Assembly (NCBI GenBank): GCA_947460975.1
Contig: CANHGO010000001.1
Coordinates: 558,001-622,000, forward strand
Direction: 5' to 3'
Source: Cytophagaceae bacterium
Lineage (GTDB): Bacteria > Bacteroidota > Bacteroidia > Cytophagales > Spirosomataceae
Length of the DNA stretch: 64,000 nt
Shown: one piece after another, positions 7,539 through 16,483 of the stretch
How positions within the stretch are numbered: the first letter of the stretch is position 1
Layout: each line of letters begins with the position of its first letter
The notes under the pieces: generated by a model
Database searches by the model: none
What the model saw: the letters and a program-made list of their open reading frames with translations, nothing else
Told to the model about the DNA's origin: nothing
Position numbers and translations under genes: made by a program

Positions 7539-8954
7539 TTATTTTGGCTTTTTCCAAACAAGGAAAGCTATAACAATCGCTAAAAATATCAATATTAAAT
7601 TAGTTAATTGACTCCAATTAACCCACCTGGCCCACGACACGTCCAACGTCTTTTTGTTTTCAATCCCTCGGTAAACCTCATCTTCCGATTGACCCGTGTT
7701 GAGTAAATGATCCGATGAATTACCTGTTATATCCAACACCATTTTGGATCTTAATGTATCAAATTGCTCTGTTTTTACATTAAAATAGATCCAATTAAAA
7801 TAATGACTTAATGCAAATTTACCTGGTTGTTTGGGAATAATTTGAATTTTATCCGTTTTATTGCCAAACATTTTTTCTTGGAACGGTGCCACAGTCGTTT
7901 GAACTGAAATTGGTGCAAAATTGATGAAATAATCGGATTCAGGGGATTTATTATCCCACAAAACTCCATTTCCATCTCCCAATAAAATAGATGTATACAT
8001 AATAGGCTGCCCCGTCTTGGAAATTGACGACGAAATAGTTTCTTTTAATTGGAAATTCCCTACCGGAACCTTTCCACTTAACGGGTGATGCGGTAAATCC
8101 CTAAGCTTAATTTCCACAGGAGCCGAAGTAAAATAAACAGGTTTTTTAAGGGCTTCTAATCCCCTTCTAGTCAGAGAAATGACTCTGAATTTCAGTGCAG
8201 GTATCTGAATTTTTTGATTTTGCAAAGCAAAATAGGTGGCTTGAAAAAACCGGTATTCCGTATATTTCTTTTTATTAATGAACACCTTGGCAATTTGCTC
8301 CGTGGTAATTCCAAAATTTTCTTCCCAACAAAACTTCGGTTTCATTTTAGAAATTAAGGCAGGAATCTGAAGGTCATTATGATCAAATTCGAATTCCTGC
8401 GTAGTACTTTCTGGCACAAAAAAAGACATTTTTAAGGTGAATCCCTGGCCAACAAATGGCTTACGTACATTCGAGGTAACCACAAAAAACGGTTCATTTG
8501 CGCTCAGCATGAACTCACTTGGCAAAAGCTCTTCTGTAAATTCCTCCGTGTCAACCGCTGGGCTGACCACAATCGTAAAAGGTTCGATCCTATACGTCTG
8601 ATTACCCACCTCTATAAATTCGTTATTTATTTCAAAATTACCTGCATTATCAGGCTGATAATATTGAGAAAAAGTATACGAATTTACCATCTGGCCATTG
8701 ATGGATTGAGATGCCTTAGCCCGACTAACACCTTGTTTTTTGAAATTCAAAAGCTCGGGAAACTTATAGCTTGGTAATGATGCCGAAGCATTTTCAGCAC
8801 TCGTCAGCGTAAATGAAAGTATGAAACTTTCGTCTTGGGAAATGGACTTTGAGCCAATTTGTGTAGTTACGCTCATAGGAGTCTGACCCATAGCGGAAAA
8901 TGCCAGCGTTAACATCACAAAAACGATATGAAAAACAGGTCCTAATTTTTTCAT
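7539..8954 (-). CDS. batD: BatD-family membrane protein
   Basis: The 471-residue product has an N-terminal signal peptide (cleavage near SAMGQ), a long periplasmic beta-rich region, and one C-terminal membrane helix at about 450-466 followed by a short basic tail (VWKKPK). This layout, with motifs such as SFTLTSA, YTFSQYYQPDNAG and the repeated VGQGFTLKMSFFV module, is that of BatD proteins of the Bat aerotolerance cluster. The usual partners batA, batB, batC and moxR are not next to it; the neighbour is aroC. The precise function of BatD is not established. Confidence 0.85.
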   Translation of the reverse strand: MKKLGPVFHIVFVMLTLAFSAMGQTPMSVTTQIGSKSISQDESFILSFTLTSAENASASLPSYKFPELLNFKKQGVSRAKASQSINGQMVNSYTFSQYYQPDNAGNFEINNEFIEVGNQTYRIEPFTIVVSPAVDTEEFTEELLPSEFMLSANEPFFVVTSNVRKPFVGQGFTLKMSFFVPESTTQEFEFDHNDLQIPALISKMKPKFCWEENFGITTEQIAKVFINKKKYTEYRFFQATYFALQNQKIQIPALKFRVISLTRRGLEALKKPVYFTSAPVEIKLRDLPHHPLSGKVPVGNFQLKETISSSISKTGQPIMYTSILLGDGNGVLWDNKSPESDYFINFAPISVQTTVAPFQEKMFGNKTDKIQIIPKQPGKFALSHYFNWIYFNVKTEQFDTLRSKMVLDITGNSSDHLLNTGQSEDEVYRGIENKKTLDVSWARWVNWSQLTNLILIFLAIVIAFLVWKKPK

Positions 8955-8992
8955 TCTCGCAATTTACATAATTTGTCACGGGAGAAGATATT

Positions 8993-9739
8993 CTACGGAT
9001 TAAAAACTTTGAAACGGAAGGAAATACCTAGAGCTCCATACCAATCTGATTTATTTGACAAACTTTTGCCAATGGAACAATCTAATTTAACATGATCACT
9101 TATATAATAGGCTAAGCCTCCGTCTACCCAATGATCTACATTCACTGAAAAAGGAACTCGGCCAAACACCTCTACATAGGCATACCCGTTTTGACCTATG
9201 TTCATATTAGGAGCAATTCGGTATATTCCTTCCATAGTGCCATTGGTATGAAATTCTGCTCCAAAATTATACCCAATTCCATATCCTCTGCCAAAATCAT
9301 TTTGAAAAGTTAAAACCGCATCGCCCACTGAATGTTTGGTTGGATTTCGCTCACTTTCATCTCGATTTAAATTATCCCAATGCAAATGAGTGATAATTGC
9401 GGTTCTAGGAATCCATTTTTTTCCTTCCAACAAGGCCAATTTAAATCCAATGGCTTCTGTTTTAAAACTTGAAATGCCAGCAGAGGAAGAAGCCATAGAC
9501 ACATATCGCAGTTCTAGATTTTTCCACAAACCCATTTTAAGCAAGGTTGTTGGAAAAAAATACTCGAGGCCATCCGCATAACTATTGCGATTAAAGCCCA
9601 TTTCTGCTTGAATATATCCTTTTTTGACAATGAAAGGGCATTCAGTTTGATCAGGCCGATCGGTTTCTATACGACCCGTTTGTTGGCCTCGAACAGCCAA
9701 AAAAGACAATACAAAAATGAGAAGCCATATCAATCGCAT
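8993..9739 (-). CDS. Outer-membrane barrel protein, Phenol_MetA_deg-like (transporter family)
   Basis: The ATG at 9739 gives 248 residues with a clear signal peptide (MRLIWLLIFVLSFLAVRGQ). The mature protein opens with ETDRPDQTECP, characteristic of the PF13557-like family of putative outer-membrane transporters. It continues with alternating amphipathic strands and ends in an aromatic, F-rich C-terminal strand. A TTG six bases further upstream in frame is possible but would place residues before a normal signal peptide. Substrate unknown. Confidence 0.72.
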   Translation of the reverse strand: MRLIWLLIFVLSFLAVRGQQTGRIETDRPDQTECPFIVKKGYIQAEMGFNRNSYADGLEYFFPTTLLKMGLWKNLELRYVSMASSSAGISSFKTEAIGFKLALLEGKKWIPRTAIITHLHWDNLNRDESERNPTKHSVGDAVLTFQNDFGRGYGIGYNFGAEFHTNGTMEGIYRIAPNMNIGQNGYAYVEVFGRVPFSVNVDHWVDGGLAYYISDHVKLDCSIGKSLSNKSDWYGALGISFRFKVFNP

Positions 9740-9775
9740 GGCCAAACATACACACTTTTAGTTTTAACTAAAAAT

Positions 9776-10603
9776 TTATTTTGTCTTACCAAAATTAAAT
9801 CCAAGCACCCAAAACCACTCGCCAAACCAAATCGACTGGCTGGCTTTATCTTCTGATCGGCCTGTCGTATGAACATCCCACAAATCAGTATATCCTCCCT
9901 TCAAGGTCGTTTCGAGAAATAATAAATGGGTTAGATTTAGTCTCAAACCCGATTTAATGGAGGCACCTGCCCCAGCTAAATTCCAAAAATTATTTTGACC
10001 TACCGTAAATAAACGAACATCAGAACGGGGAACCACTACACCGATACCGACTCCATTAACCCAGTCTAATTGCACATTCGTTTTTCCTGCGTGCCATAAT
10101 GTTGCGTAATGATCTAACTCCACTGCCGCGAAATTAAATCCATCGGTATGCTCATAATCAACAAAATCTGTTGGATCAATGACGATCGGCGCATTTGAAA
10201 AATTTCCCACATATGTAGGATTTACCCAAATGCCAGGATTTGAAGCTTGACTCGAAATTTTTCCCGTGATATGGCTATTCTGAAAATCATCCACCACATA
10301 TTTCATGTGATCCCAACCTATACTTAAGGACAAATTATCTTGAATAAAATACCCCGCATGCAAATTGAATTGGGGAATTGAAAAGAGCGATGGATTAAAA
10401 TACGTCTCAAATCCGTCAAAAGCAGTGGGGGCATCTGAGGCTGTGACCTTATTCAACGTAAAGTCATACCCGGGGCCTTGAAAGGAAATATCGGAGCTAG
10501 GATAAGCTGATCGATTATAGCCCCAATAAACAAAAAATTTACCCTTATGTGGAATGGGTTGACTAAAAGCAGTTATTGAGATAAATAGAAGTAAATATTT
10601 CAA
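9776..10603 (-). CDS. Hypothetical outer-membrane beta-barrel protein (TTG start)
   Basis: The 275-residue product starts with a short signal peptide (KYLLLFISITAFSQ). Strand-like segments with many aromatic residues follow (FFVYWGYNRSAY, FNLHAGYFIQ, LSLSIGWDHMKYVV) and it ends WFWVLGFNFGKTK. No ATG exists in this frame upstream of the signal peptide; the stop TGA lies seven codons before, so translation probably begins at TTG 10603. I do not recognise a named family with certainty. It resembles uncharacterised Bacteroidota barrel proteins. It is 36 bases upstream of the MetA-like gene on the same strand. Confidence 0.68.
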   Translation of the reverse strand: MKYLLLFISITAFSQPIPHKGKFFVYWGYNRSAYPSSDISFQGPGYDFTLNKVTASDAPTAFDGFETYFNPSLFSIPQFNLHAGYFIQDNLSLSIGWDHMKYVVDDFQNSHITGKISSQASNPGIWVNPTYVGNFSNAPIVIDPTDFVDYEHTDGFNFAAVELDHYATLWHAGKTNVQLDWVNGVGIGVVVPRSDVRLFTVGQNNFWNLAGAGASIKSGLRLNLTHLLFLETTLKGGYTDLWDVHTTGRSEDKASQSIWFGEWFWVLGFNFGKTK

Positions 10604-10792
10604 GTTCTTAATTTTAAAATTTCATCTAAATTTCGGGAATTAATTGGTCATTTAGGAATCACATTGTTGATATTTAACATAAAATTAAATTTTGTTTAAA
10701 TTTTTCGGACACAAATACATAAATTGCGATTTCATAATTCAACTTTTGAATTTTGAAATTGAAAATTGCCTAGTAACCATTGCTCATCAAAT

Positions 10793-11620
10793 ATGAAAAA
10801 ACCAATTATAAAATTTGAATATAAAACTTTCACCCTTGGGTCAGAAATTACCCAAGAGCAAAAAGATTATTTCAACAAATATGGGGTAATACAATTCAAG
10901 AATTTTATTTCCCCTGAAACAGCCTTGGTGTTTATTGATGAATTAGCTCAAATTGAATCAAAATGGCTTGAAGAAGGGGTCCAAAAAATCAATGGGATTC
11001 CATTGAAATTCGGGAAAGATCCAGAGGGGAAAGACATGATCCAACGTATGTGCTTCACAAATAAGTACAGTACTGTGTTACAAGAGTTCTTACAAGATCC
11101 ACGATTAAGCATATTAACAGAATTCCTAGCCCCTTATGATGGTCGAATTTCAGAAGATGAAAAAGATGGATTGGTGTTCAACCACTACGTAAATCAACCA
11201 AATTCAAAATTCACACAAATGGGCTGGCATACGGATAGCCCCCGTGATTTATTTTTGGGCCAAAAAATATTACCTATGCTTAATGTAGGTATTCATTTAG
11301 ATCATTGTCCTTCATCAAACGGAGGATTAAGGGTGTTGCCTGGAACCCAAAATCAAAGTGTCTTGAAACTGCTTTTTGGCAAAAAACAATTTATCGATCA
11401 TCGTTCAGACCCAAGAGAAGCTGCATTTGAAATCGAGCGTGGTGACTTAACCATTCATGATGGAAGGTTATGGCATCGAGTAGAAGTTTCTCCCAATTTT
11501 GGAGAAAAATCTAGACGTAGAGTGATGTATGTGCCGATTATAACTGGAAAATTCAAGCCTAAAAATTCCACTAGCAAGACTCCATTTTACCATCGCTTTG
11601 CTAAAGTAGTGACCAAATAA
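10793..11620 (+). CDS. Phytanoyl-CoA dioxygenase (PhyH) family protein
   Basis: With ATG 10793 the protein has 275 residues. It has the double-stranded beta-helix iron site of Fe(II)/2-oxoglutarate oxygenases: WHTDSP supplies His146 and Asp148, and LWHRVEVSP supplies the distal His228. An arginine cluster (SRRRVMYVP) after it probably binds 2-oxoglutarate. Such enzymes hydroxylate lipids or small molecules, but the substrate cannot be told. A TTG 27 bases upstream is in frame but adds no conserved sequence. No pathway neighbours help; ruvX is convergent. Confidence 0.82.
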   Translation: MKKPIIKFEYKTFTLGSEITQEQKDYFNKYGVIQFKNFISPETALVFIDELAQIESKWLEEGVQKINGIPLKFGKDPEGKDMIQRMCFTNKYSTVLQEFLQDPRLSILTEFLAPYDGRISEDEKDGLVFNHYVNQPNSKFTQMGWHTDSPRDLFLGQKILPMLNVGIHLDHCPSSNGGLRVLPGTQNQSVLKLLFGKKQFIDHRSDPREAAFEIERGDLTIHDGRLWHRVEVSPNFGEKSRRRVMYVPIITGKFKPKNSTSKTPFYHRFAKVVTK

Positions 11621-11628
11621 AAGCATAT

Positions 11629-12042
11629 CTATTGCGATGCTTCCATATAGGATTGCAAAATGATGGTTGCCGAAACACGGTCTACATTTCCTTTTTCTCT
11701 CCGATCTTTTTTAGACATTCCACCAGCAATCATCGCTTGCATCGCTAATTTTGAGGTGAACCTTTCATCATGCTCGTGTAGGGGAACTGCAGGAAATTTC
11801 TTTTTAAAGCTTTTAATGAAAATTCGAACACCAGCAGTGGAGTCCGTATCCGAATTATCTAAATTTTTTGGCATGCCGATGACCACTTCGTCAACGGCTT
11901 CTTTTTTGAAATAACTCTCTAAATATGAGATCAGCGTGTGTGTAGGAACTGTTTCAAGGCCATTGGCAATAATTTTCAATGAATCCGTCACAGCTAAACC
12001 CGTACGTTTCAAACCAAAATCAATGGCTAAGATTCTGCCCAT
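11629..12042 (-). CDS. ruvX: Putative pre-16S rRNA nuclease / Holliday junction resolvase-like YqgF
   Basis: This 137-residue RNase H-fold protein has the YqgF signature: ILAIDFGLKRTGLAV at 4-18 with catalytic Asp8, VVIGMPKN near 53-60, DERFTS near 91-96, and DRVSATIILQSY near 120-131 with the C-terminal catalytic aspartate. Family members process the 5' end of 16S rRNA and were earlier called Holliday junction resolvases. It follows the YcxB-like gene by five bases on the same strand. Confidence 0.93.
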   Translation of the reverse strand: MGRILAIDFGLKRTGLAVTDSLKIIANGLETVPTHTLISYLESYFKKEAVDEVVIGMPKNLDNSDTDSTAGVRIFIKSFKKKFPAVPLHEHDERFTSKLAMQAMIAGGMSKKDRREKGNVDRVSATIILQSYMEASQ

Positions 12043-12047
12043 AAAAT

Positions 12048-12596
12048 TTATTGAATATATCCTTTATCACGAAGGATTTTATCCATCAATTTTTTATCAT
12101 TTTCATTATTGAAGATCGAAAATGGCAAATACATAAATTGAAATTTTCCCATTTCAAGCACATAAGATTGCTTATCCTTGTATGCTTTTAAAATCATATC
12201 CCATTTCAACATACCCCCTTCTTTATCGGAAATTTTCATAAAAATTTGACGAGAATCTATCTCATACCGATACTTGTCAAAAAGCTGCTTATACTGAGCC
12301 AATTGCGTAATTCCAGTAAATTGAATTAACCAAAATAATATATATCCGATGGTACCGATGGCAATAAATATATAAATCCAATAGTTTTTATATGTTCCAG
12401 AAAGATTTAGTGCCACATTAGCAAGAATTAAAACCAATGGAATAAACGACCACTTCCACTGATTGGCAACTAATTGGCGCATACAAAGTCCAATGTATTT
12501 GTTTTTTTCTAACCCGTATTTCTTCGTTTTAATCGCTAATGGATTGGAAGGAGCTTGCATTTGTTGGCGCTGTTGCGCCCCATACATTTTGGCCAT
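12048..12596 (-). CDS. Two-helix membrane protein, YcxB-like
   Basis: The 182-residue protein has a basic, glutamine-rich N-terminus, two hydrophobic segments at about 51-68 and 74-92, and a cytoplasmic C-terminal region (YEIDSRQIFMKISDKEGGML, KWDMILKAYK) of the type found in YcxB-like or PH-like membrane proteins. Function unknown. It sits directly upstream of ruvX with a five-base gap and diverges from the phosphoribosyltransferase gene. Confidence 0.65.
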   Translation of the reverse strand: MAKMYGAQQRQQMQAPSNPLAIKTKKYGLEKNKYIGLCMRQLVANQWKWSFIPLVLILANVALNLSGTYKNYWIYIFIAIGTIGYILFWLIQFTGITQLAQYKQLFDKYRYEIDSRQIFMKISDKEGGMLKWDMILKAYKDKQSYVLEMGKFQFMYLPFSIFNNENDKKLMDKILRDKGYIQ

Positions 12597-12644
12597 ATAA
12601 AATAATTTAACTGCTAAATAAAGCGTAAAGGTACGAAATTTGGA

Positions 12645-12652
12645 TAATTTTG
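12645..12652 (+). promoter_or_regulatory. Candidate -7 box for the phosphoribosyltransferase gene
   Basis: TAATTTTG matches TAnnTTTG and ends 36 bases before ATG 12689. Because the expected transcription start lies near 12660, it supports ATG 12689 over the in-frame TTG at 12650. No clear -33 TTG. Confidence 0.45.
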
Positions 12653-12688
12653 GTAATTTTAAGAGCTATTTTAGTGCAAACACCCATT

Positions 12689-13192
12689 ATGTCGGCAAAA
12701 CAAATCTTAGACGGACCTTCATTGCTTCAAAAAATCAGACGAATTTCGTTTCAGATTTATGAAAATAATTTTGAAGAAAAGGAAATTATTATCGCCGGAG
12801 TTATAGGAGAGGGCTTTGCCTTAGCTAAAATGCTGTGTGAACATATTCAGGAAATCTCAAAGCTACAAGCGAAGGCGGTGGAAATTCAGCTAAATAAAGA
12901 AATTCCATACGATCAACCCGTAAGTTTTGACTGTTCATTAGACCTATTTGAAAACAAAGTGATCGTGGTCGTTGACGATGTTTTAAATACAGGTCGAACA
13001 TTTTCTTACTCCTTAGCCCCATTTTTAAGCATTCCGGTCAAAAAAATTCAAGTAGCTGTTTTGGTCGATCGCAATTACAGAAAATTTCCGATTTCAGCTG
13101 ATTATAAGGGATATGAATTATCCACTACCCTATCTGAGCACGTTGAGGTAATTATTTCGGACGCGAAAAAAAGAGGCGTCTATTTACATTAA
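12689..13192 (+). CDS. Phosphoribosyltransferase, PyrR-like
   Basis: The 167-residue protein is a type I phosphoribosyltransferase. The PRPP-binding loop VIVVVDDVLNTGRTF lies at about residues 92-106, preceded by the flexible-loop region and EKEIIIAGVIGEGF near 29-42. The overall form resembles Bacteroidota PyrR-type uracil phosphoribosyltransferases, but it is isolated from pyrimidine genes, so neither uracil nor purine specificity can be assigned. Its end overlaps convergent aroE by four bases. Confidence 0.8.
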   Translation: MSAKQILDGPSLLQKIRRISFQIYENNFEEKEIIIAGVIGEGFALAKMLCEHIQEISKLQAKAVEIQLNKEIPYDQPVSFDCSLDLFENKVIVVVDDVLNTGRTFSYSLAPFLSIPVKKIQVAVLVDRNYRKFPISADYKGYELSTTLSEHVEVIISDAKKRGVYLH

Positions 13193-13947
13193 GATTGCCA
13201 AATCTCCCAAGCCTTATCGGCCTGACCGATTAACATGTCAATTCCTGTATGCGTGCCACCTACGCGAGCGGCAATTCCTTTTTTAAGAAATAAGGTTTCT
13301 AATGGATTATATACGGCATCGTATAAAAAATGCTGCTCATTCAAAGCCGCATAGGGCAAAGGTGGGCTTGTGTCAATATTTGGAAACATCCCAAGGGGTG
13401 TGGTATTCACGATTAGACCTATTTCAGGAATAAATCCTGGAATTTCTTCATAGGATATAGCGTCGCCAGAAGCCACTCGAGAAACTTTAATCACAGTAAT
13501 TCCTAGATCTTCCAAAGCAACAATAATGGCTTTAGCAGCTCCCCCCTGACCCAAAACCAACGCTTTTTTTGATTTAAAATAGGTCAAAGCGGTCCATGAA
13601 GTAAGTGTATTTTTAAACCCCCAATAATCTGAATTGTACCCAATGGTACGCCCGTTTGACAAAATTTTAATTGTATTGACAGCACCTATTTTTTTAGCTG
13701 CAGAATCTATCTCGCTTAAAAATGGCATGACGAGTTGCTTATAAGGAATCGTTACATTTAAACCCTTTAAAGTGGATTTATGCTGGGCCAATAAGCCAGG
13801 AAATTCGTCGATCGATGCGATGGGAAATTGTTCATACGCATGCGATTGAGACAACCCTAGCGATTGAAATTTTTCAGTAAAATATTTTTTGGAAAATGAG
13901 TGACCGAGAGGAAAACCAATTAAGCCATAAAGAGAAGATATAGCCAT
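13189..13947 (-). CDS. aroE: Shikimate dehydrogenase
   Basis: This 252-residue enzyme reduces 3-dehydroshikimate to shikimate using NADPH. The substrate site is seen in YGLIGFPLGHSFS at 7-19 and in GLNVTIPYKQ near 62-71 with the catalytic lysine; AVNTIK and YNSDYWGF follow. The dinucleotide loop is LGQGGAAKA near 133-141, and NTTPLGM and GTHTGIDMLIGQA complete the family pattern. It is slightly shorter than the E. coli enzyme, as is common in Bacteroidota. The next gene upstream on the same strand, 6 bases away, encodes a DedA protein. Confidence 0.95.
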   Translation of the reverse strand: MAISSLYGLIGFPLGHSFSKKYFTEKFQSLGLSQSHAYEQFPIASIDEFPGLLAQHKSTLKGLNVTIPYKQLVMPFLSEIDSAAKKIGAVNTIKILSNGRTIGYNSDYWGFKNTLTSWTALTYFKSKKALVLGQGGAAKAIIVALEDLGITVIKVSRVASGDAISYEEIPGFIPEIGLIVNTTPLGMFPNIDTSPPLPYAALNEQHFLYDAVYNPLETLFLKKGIAARVGGTHTGIDMLIGQADKAWEIWQS

Positions 13948-13953
13948 AAGATT

Positions 13954-14589
13954 CTACTTAGCGAAGCGTTGCTTGATCAATCCAACCAAGATTGGTAATA
14001 CCGAAACTCCTACAATTCCAAGAACTACCTTTTCGAAATTTTCCTTCACAAAGGCATTATCTCCTAAATAAAACCCAGCCATGGTAATGGAAGTAACCCA
14101 AAGGCAAGCGCCTAAAAACCCATAAAGTAAATAAACAGGATACGACATGCGACCGGCGCCGGCAACAAATGGCGCCACCGTTCTCACGATAGGAATAAAC
14201 CTGGCAAGAATAACCGTTTTAGCCCCATACTTAGCATAAAAAGTTTCTGTTTGTTCCACATGTGAACGTTTTAAAAACAAAATTTGCTCCTTTTCCCTAA
14301 TCCAGGAACTGAAATATTTTCCTAAGAAATAATTGACTTGATCCCCAGATAATGCTGCCAAAATAAGCAAAGGAATAACATAATAAACATCTAGTTGGCC
14401 CGAAGCAGAGGCCAACAAACCCACTGAAAATAGCAATGAATCTCCAGGAAGTAAAGGCATAACTACGAGTCCCGTTTCCACAAACACGATTAAAAATAAA
14501 AGTGCATAAGTCAAAGATCCGTTGGCCGAAATAAACTCAGTAAGAAATTGCAAGGGATCTTTTAACAAATCCAAAAGTAATTGAAGCAT
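13954..14589 (-). CDS. DedA family membrane protein
   Basis: The ATG at 14589 gives 211 residues. DedA/VTT-domain features are clear: a re-entrant segment VFVETGLVVMPLLPGDSLLF near 39-58, GDQVNYFLGKYF near 83-94, RFIPIVRTVAPFVAG near 130-144 and a C-terminal hydrophobic tail. DedA proteins are inner-membrane transporters involved in lipid carrier recycling and proton-dependent homeostasis. A GTG start 12 codons upstream (14625) is possible, but the extra residues are not family-like. It precedes aroE by six bases. Confidence 0.9.
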   Translation of the reverse strand: MLQLLLDLLKDPLQFLTEFISANGSLTYALLFLIVFVETGLVVMPLLPGDSLLFSVGLLASASGQLDVYYVIPLLILAALSGDQVNYFLGKYFSSWIREKEQILFLKRSHVEQTETFYAKYGAKTVILARFIPIVRTVAPFVAGAGRMSYPVYLLYGFLGACLWVTSITMAGFYLGDNAFVKENFEKVVLGIVGVSVLPILVGLIKQRFAK

Positions 14590-14663
14590 GTTTGTATTTT
14601 TGAAAAATAAAAGAACCCAAAACACCGTTTATTTGTGTTGGATAGGCCCTTGAAGTGTATATT

Positions 14664-15425
14664 TTATCGTGTTAAAAAATGGTCAAATGTGTCGCCACGT
14701 AAACCTAATCGAATGGTTTCTAAGGAAATAACTTCGTTTGGAGCAATATTGCCAACATTCACATTGGCACCTACTAATTTAACAAACCAAACTTGTTGGG
14801 ACTTCTGAGGTGCCTCCCAAATGATTTTTTCTTCGGGAATTTCAGTCAAAATCTCTTCCACTAATCCTTGTCGAACTTCTCCTGAGGAACGGAATAAGCC
14901 CACATTTCCACCTTCTCTAGCTTCTCCAATCACTTTCCAAGAACCGGCTTCCAATTCCATTTTCATCAATTTGATCCATTTGTAGGGAGGAATTATTTTA
15001 GCTTCATCTTTCGATCCCACTTCAGAAAGGACTATCACTTGCTTAGAAAGCTTGTGAATAAATTCACATTTTATGTCGGAGGGCATATCCACGGAACCAT
15101 CAGAAATTTCAGCATATTCCATGCCATATTGGTCCAGAACGCGCTGATATTCATCCACTTGGCCTCGAATATAAAATGCTTCAAATAAAGTACCTCCAAA
15201 ATAAACGGGAATGCCTGCTGATTTATAAATGGCTAATTTTTCTTTCAAATTAGGTGTCACGTAAGACGTAGCCCAACCTAGTTTGACAATGTCAGTATGA
15301 GCTCCGCCCATCTCAATGAAATCTTCTACTTGCCTTAAACTCAAGCCTTTGTCCATGACCATCGTCAATCCCTTTTGACGTGGTTTTGAAGTTCTCTCTG
15401 GAATTTGATCTAAATTATAATTCAT
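14664..15425 (-). CDS. Phosphosulfolactate synthase-like protein (ComA family)
   Basis: The 253-residue protein matches the ComA family, which adds sulfite to phosphoenolpyruvate to form (2R)-phosphosulfolactate, a TIM-barrel enzyme best known from coenzyme M biosynthesis. Family features visible are KPRQKGLTMVMDKGL near 17-31, DIVKLGWATSYV near 51-62, PVYFGGTLFE near 80-89, AEISDGSVDMP near 110, LSEVGSKDE near 135 and ANVNVGNIAP near 215. The frame remains open 28 codons upstream, but conservation-like sequence begins at MNYNLDQIPERTS, so I chose ATG 15425. In a bacterium it could serve sulfolactate or sulfonate metabolism; no partner genes are adjacent. Confidence 0.85.
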   Translation of the reverse strand: MNYNLDQIPERTSKPRQKGLTMVMDKGLSLRQVEDFIEMGGAHTDIVKLGWATSYVTPNLKEKLAIYKSAGIPVYFGGTLFEAFYIRGQVDEYQRVLDQYGMEYAEISDGSVDMPSDIKCEFIHKLSKQVIVLSEVGSKDEAKIIPPYKWIKLMKMELEAGSWKVIGEAREGGNVGLFRSSGEVRQGLVEEILTEIPEEKIIWEAPQKSQQVWFVKLVGANVNVGNIAPNEVISLETIRLGLRGDTFDHFLTR

Positions 15426-15555
15426 AATGTGATATTGGCTATGATTTTCTCCAAGTAAGTCTAAAGAGAAATTTGGTACAAAAATAAGCATTCCGAATGA
15501 GGTCAGCAAACCTTTTCCAATTCTGTTAGTTTAGTAATTTATCATGATTTCCCCA

Positions 15556-15563
15556 TATATTTG
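15556..15563 (+). promoter_or_regulatory. Candidate -7 box for the DUF2147 gene
   Basis: TATATTTG is an exact TAnnTTTG match and ends 22 bases before ATG 15586, implying a leader of about 15 bases. The following GC gives the extended TAnnTTTGC form. No clear -33 TTG. Confidence 0.55.
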
Positions 15564-15585
15564 CACGTTCAATAAATTTCTATCG

Positions 15586-16005
15586 ATGAAAACAACATTT
15601 TTAATCTTGTTAGGTACGCTTATTCTACATGCAAATTCATTTGCAAACTCAGGTCCCGATGTCATTTTGGGCGAATGGCTTTCGCAAGAAAAAGATGGAA
15701 AAATAAGTATATTCAAACAAGGCGATAAATTTTATGGCAAAATCTCATGGGGGAAAACACCTGGCAAAAAGGACATTAATAATCCTGATGCCAAATTAAA
15801 GAATCGCGACCTCATTGGATTGGTTATTTTACAAGATTTCAAGTATAAGGGTTCCGCTTGGGAAGATGGCAAAATTTATGACCCAAATTCAGGCAAAACC
15901 TACGATTGTATTTTGAAAATAAAGGACAACAATAAAATATTGGAAATCCGAGGATATGTAGGTACACCCATGTTTGGCCGAACGGCGACATGGACCCGTT
16001 CATAA
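15586..16005 (+). CDS. DUF2147 domain secreted protein
   Basis: The 139-residue protein has a signal peptide (MKTTFLILLGTLILHANSFA) and a small beta-rich domain of the DUF2147 type: ILGEWLSQEKDGKISIFK, FYGKISWGK, NRDLIGLVIL, GKIYDPNSGKTY and a closing FGRTATWTRS. The family is predicted to be exported and lipocalin-like, of unknown role. In frame, the sequence is open back to 15544, but the signal peptide fixes the start at 15586. A PaaI-type gene follows 28 bases later. Confidence 0.85.
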   Translation: MKTTFLILLGTLILHANSFANSGPDVILGEWLSQEKDGKISIFKQGDKFYGKISWGKTPGKKDINNPDAKLKNRDLIGLVILQDFKYKGSAWEDGKIYDPNSGKTYDCILKIKDNNKILEIRGYVGTPMFGRTATWTRS

Positions 16006-16033
16006 AATATTATTTTTCCGCCTAACAAATTAT

Positions 16034-16483
16034 ATGAAACCAAACGAAACGGTTCTTCAGTTTTTGAACCAAAATTTAGATCGCAAGATTGTTGACGGAA
16101 ATCCGAATCCAGTATCTTCTTGGCTAGATGGTACCTTAAAGCAGGCCAAATTAGGCTCAATCACAGCAGAATTTGAGGTTAGAGCTGACCAATGTAATCA
16201 TGCCGGCGTTTTACACGGGGGAATTATTTCAACTATGTTGGATGAAATCATGGGCATGACCCTAATTACGGTTCAGATAGATCATCTTTATGTAACTGTC
16301 AATTTACATGTCGACTTTTTGTACGGGGCTAAGGCAGGCGAAAAAATTACCGTTACATCAGAGGTCTACCGAGTGGGTAAGAAAATAGCTAATGTAGAAG
16401 CCAAAATGTACAATCAAGAAGGCAAGATTTTAGCGAAAGCGACGAGCAATTTAGCGGCCACTTCGATCCCGATTAAAATTTAA
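16034..16483 (+). CDS. PaaI-family hotdog thioesterase
   Basis: The ATG at 16034 gives 149 residues. It is a single hotdog domain with the motif AGVLHGGIISTMLDEIMG at about 58-75, where the HGG and downstream aspartate/glutamate form the acyl-CoA thioesterase site. The C-terminal strands end with AKATSNLAATS. It probably hydrolyses an acyl- or aryl-CoA; the substrate is not evident. Its last bases overlap convergent feoB by four. Confidence 0.85.
   Translation: MKPNETVLQFLNQNLDRKIVDGNPNPVSSWLDGTLKQAKLGSITAEFEVRADQCNHAGVLHGGIISTMLDEIMGMTLITVQIDHLYVTVNLHVDFLYGAKAGEKITVTSEVYRVGKKIANVEAKMYNQEGKILAKATSNLAATSIPIKI

Noticed and set aside
15426-15509. Hydrophobic N-terminal extension of the ComA-like protein
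   Set aside because: The family starts near MNYNLDQIPERTS; the extension looks like read-through of an open frame in the intergenic region.
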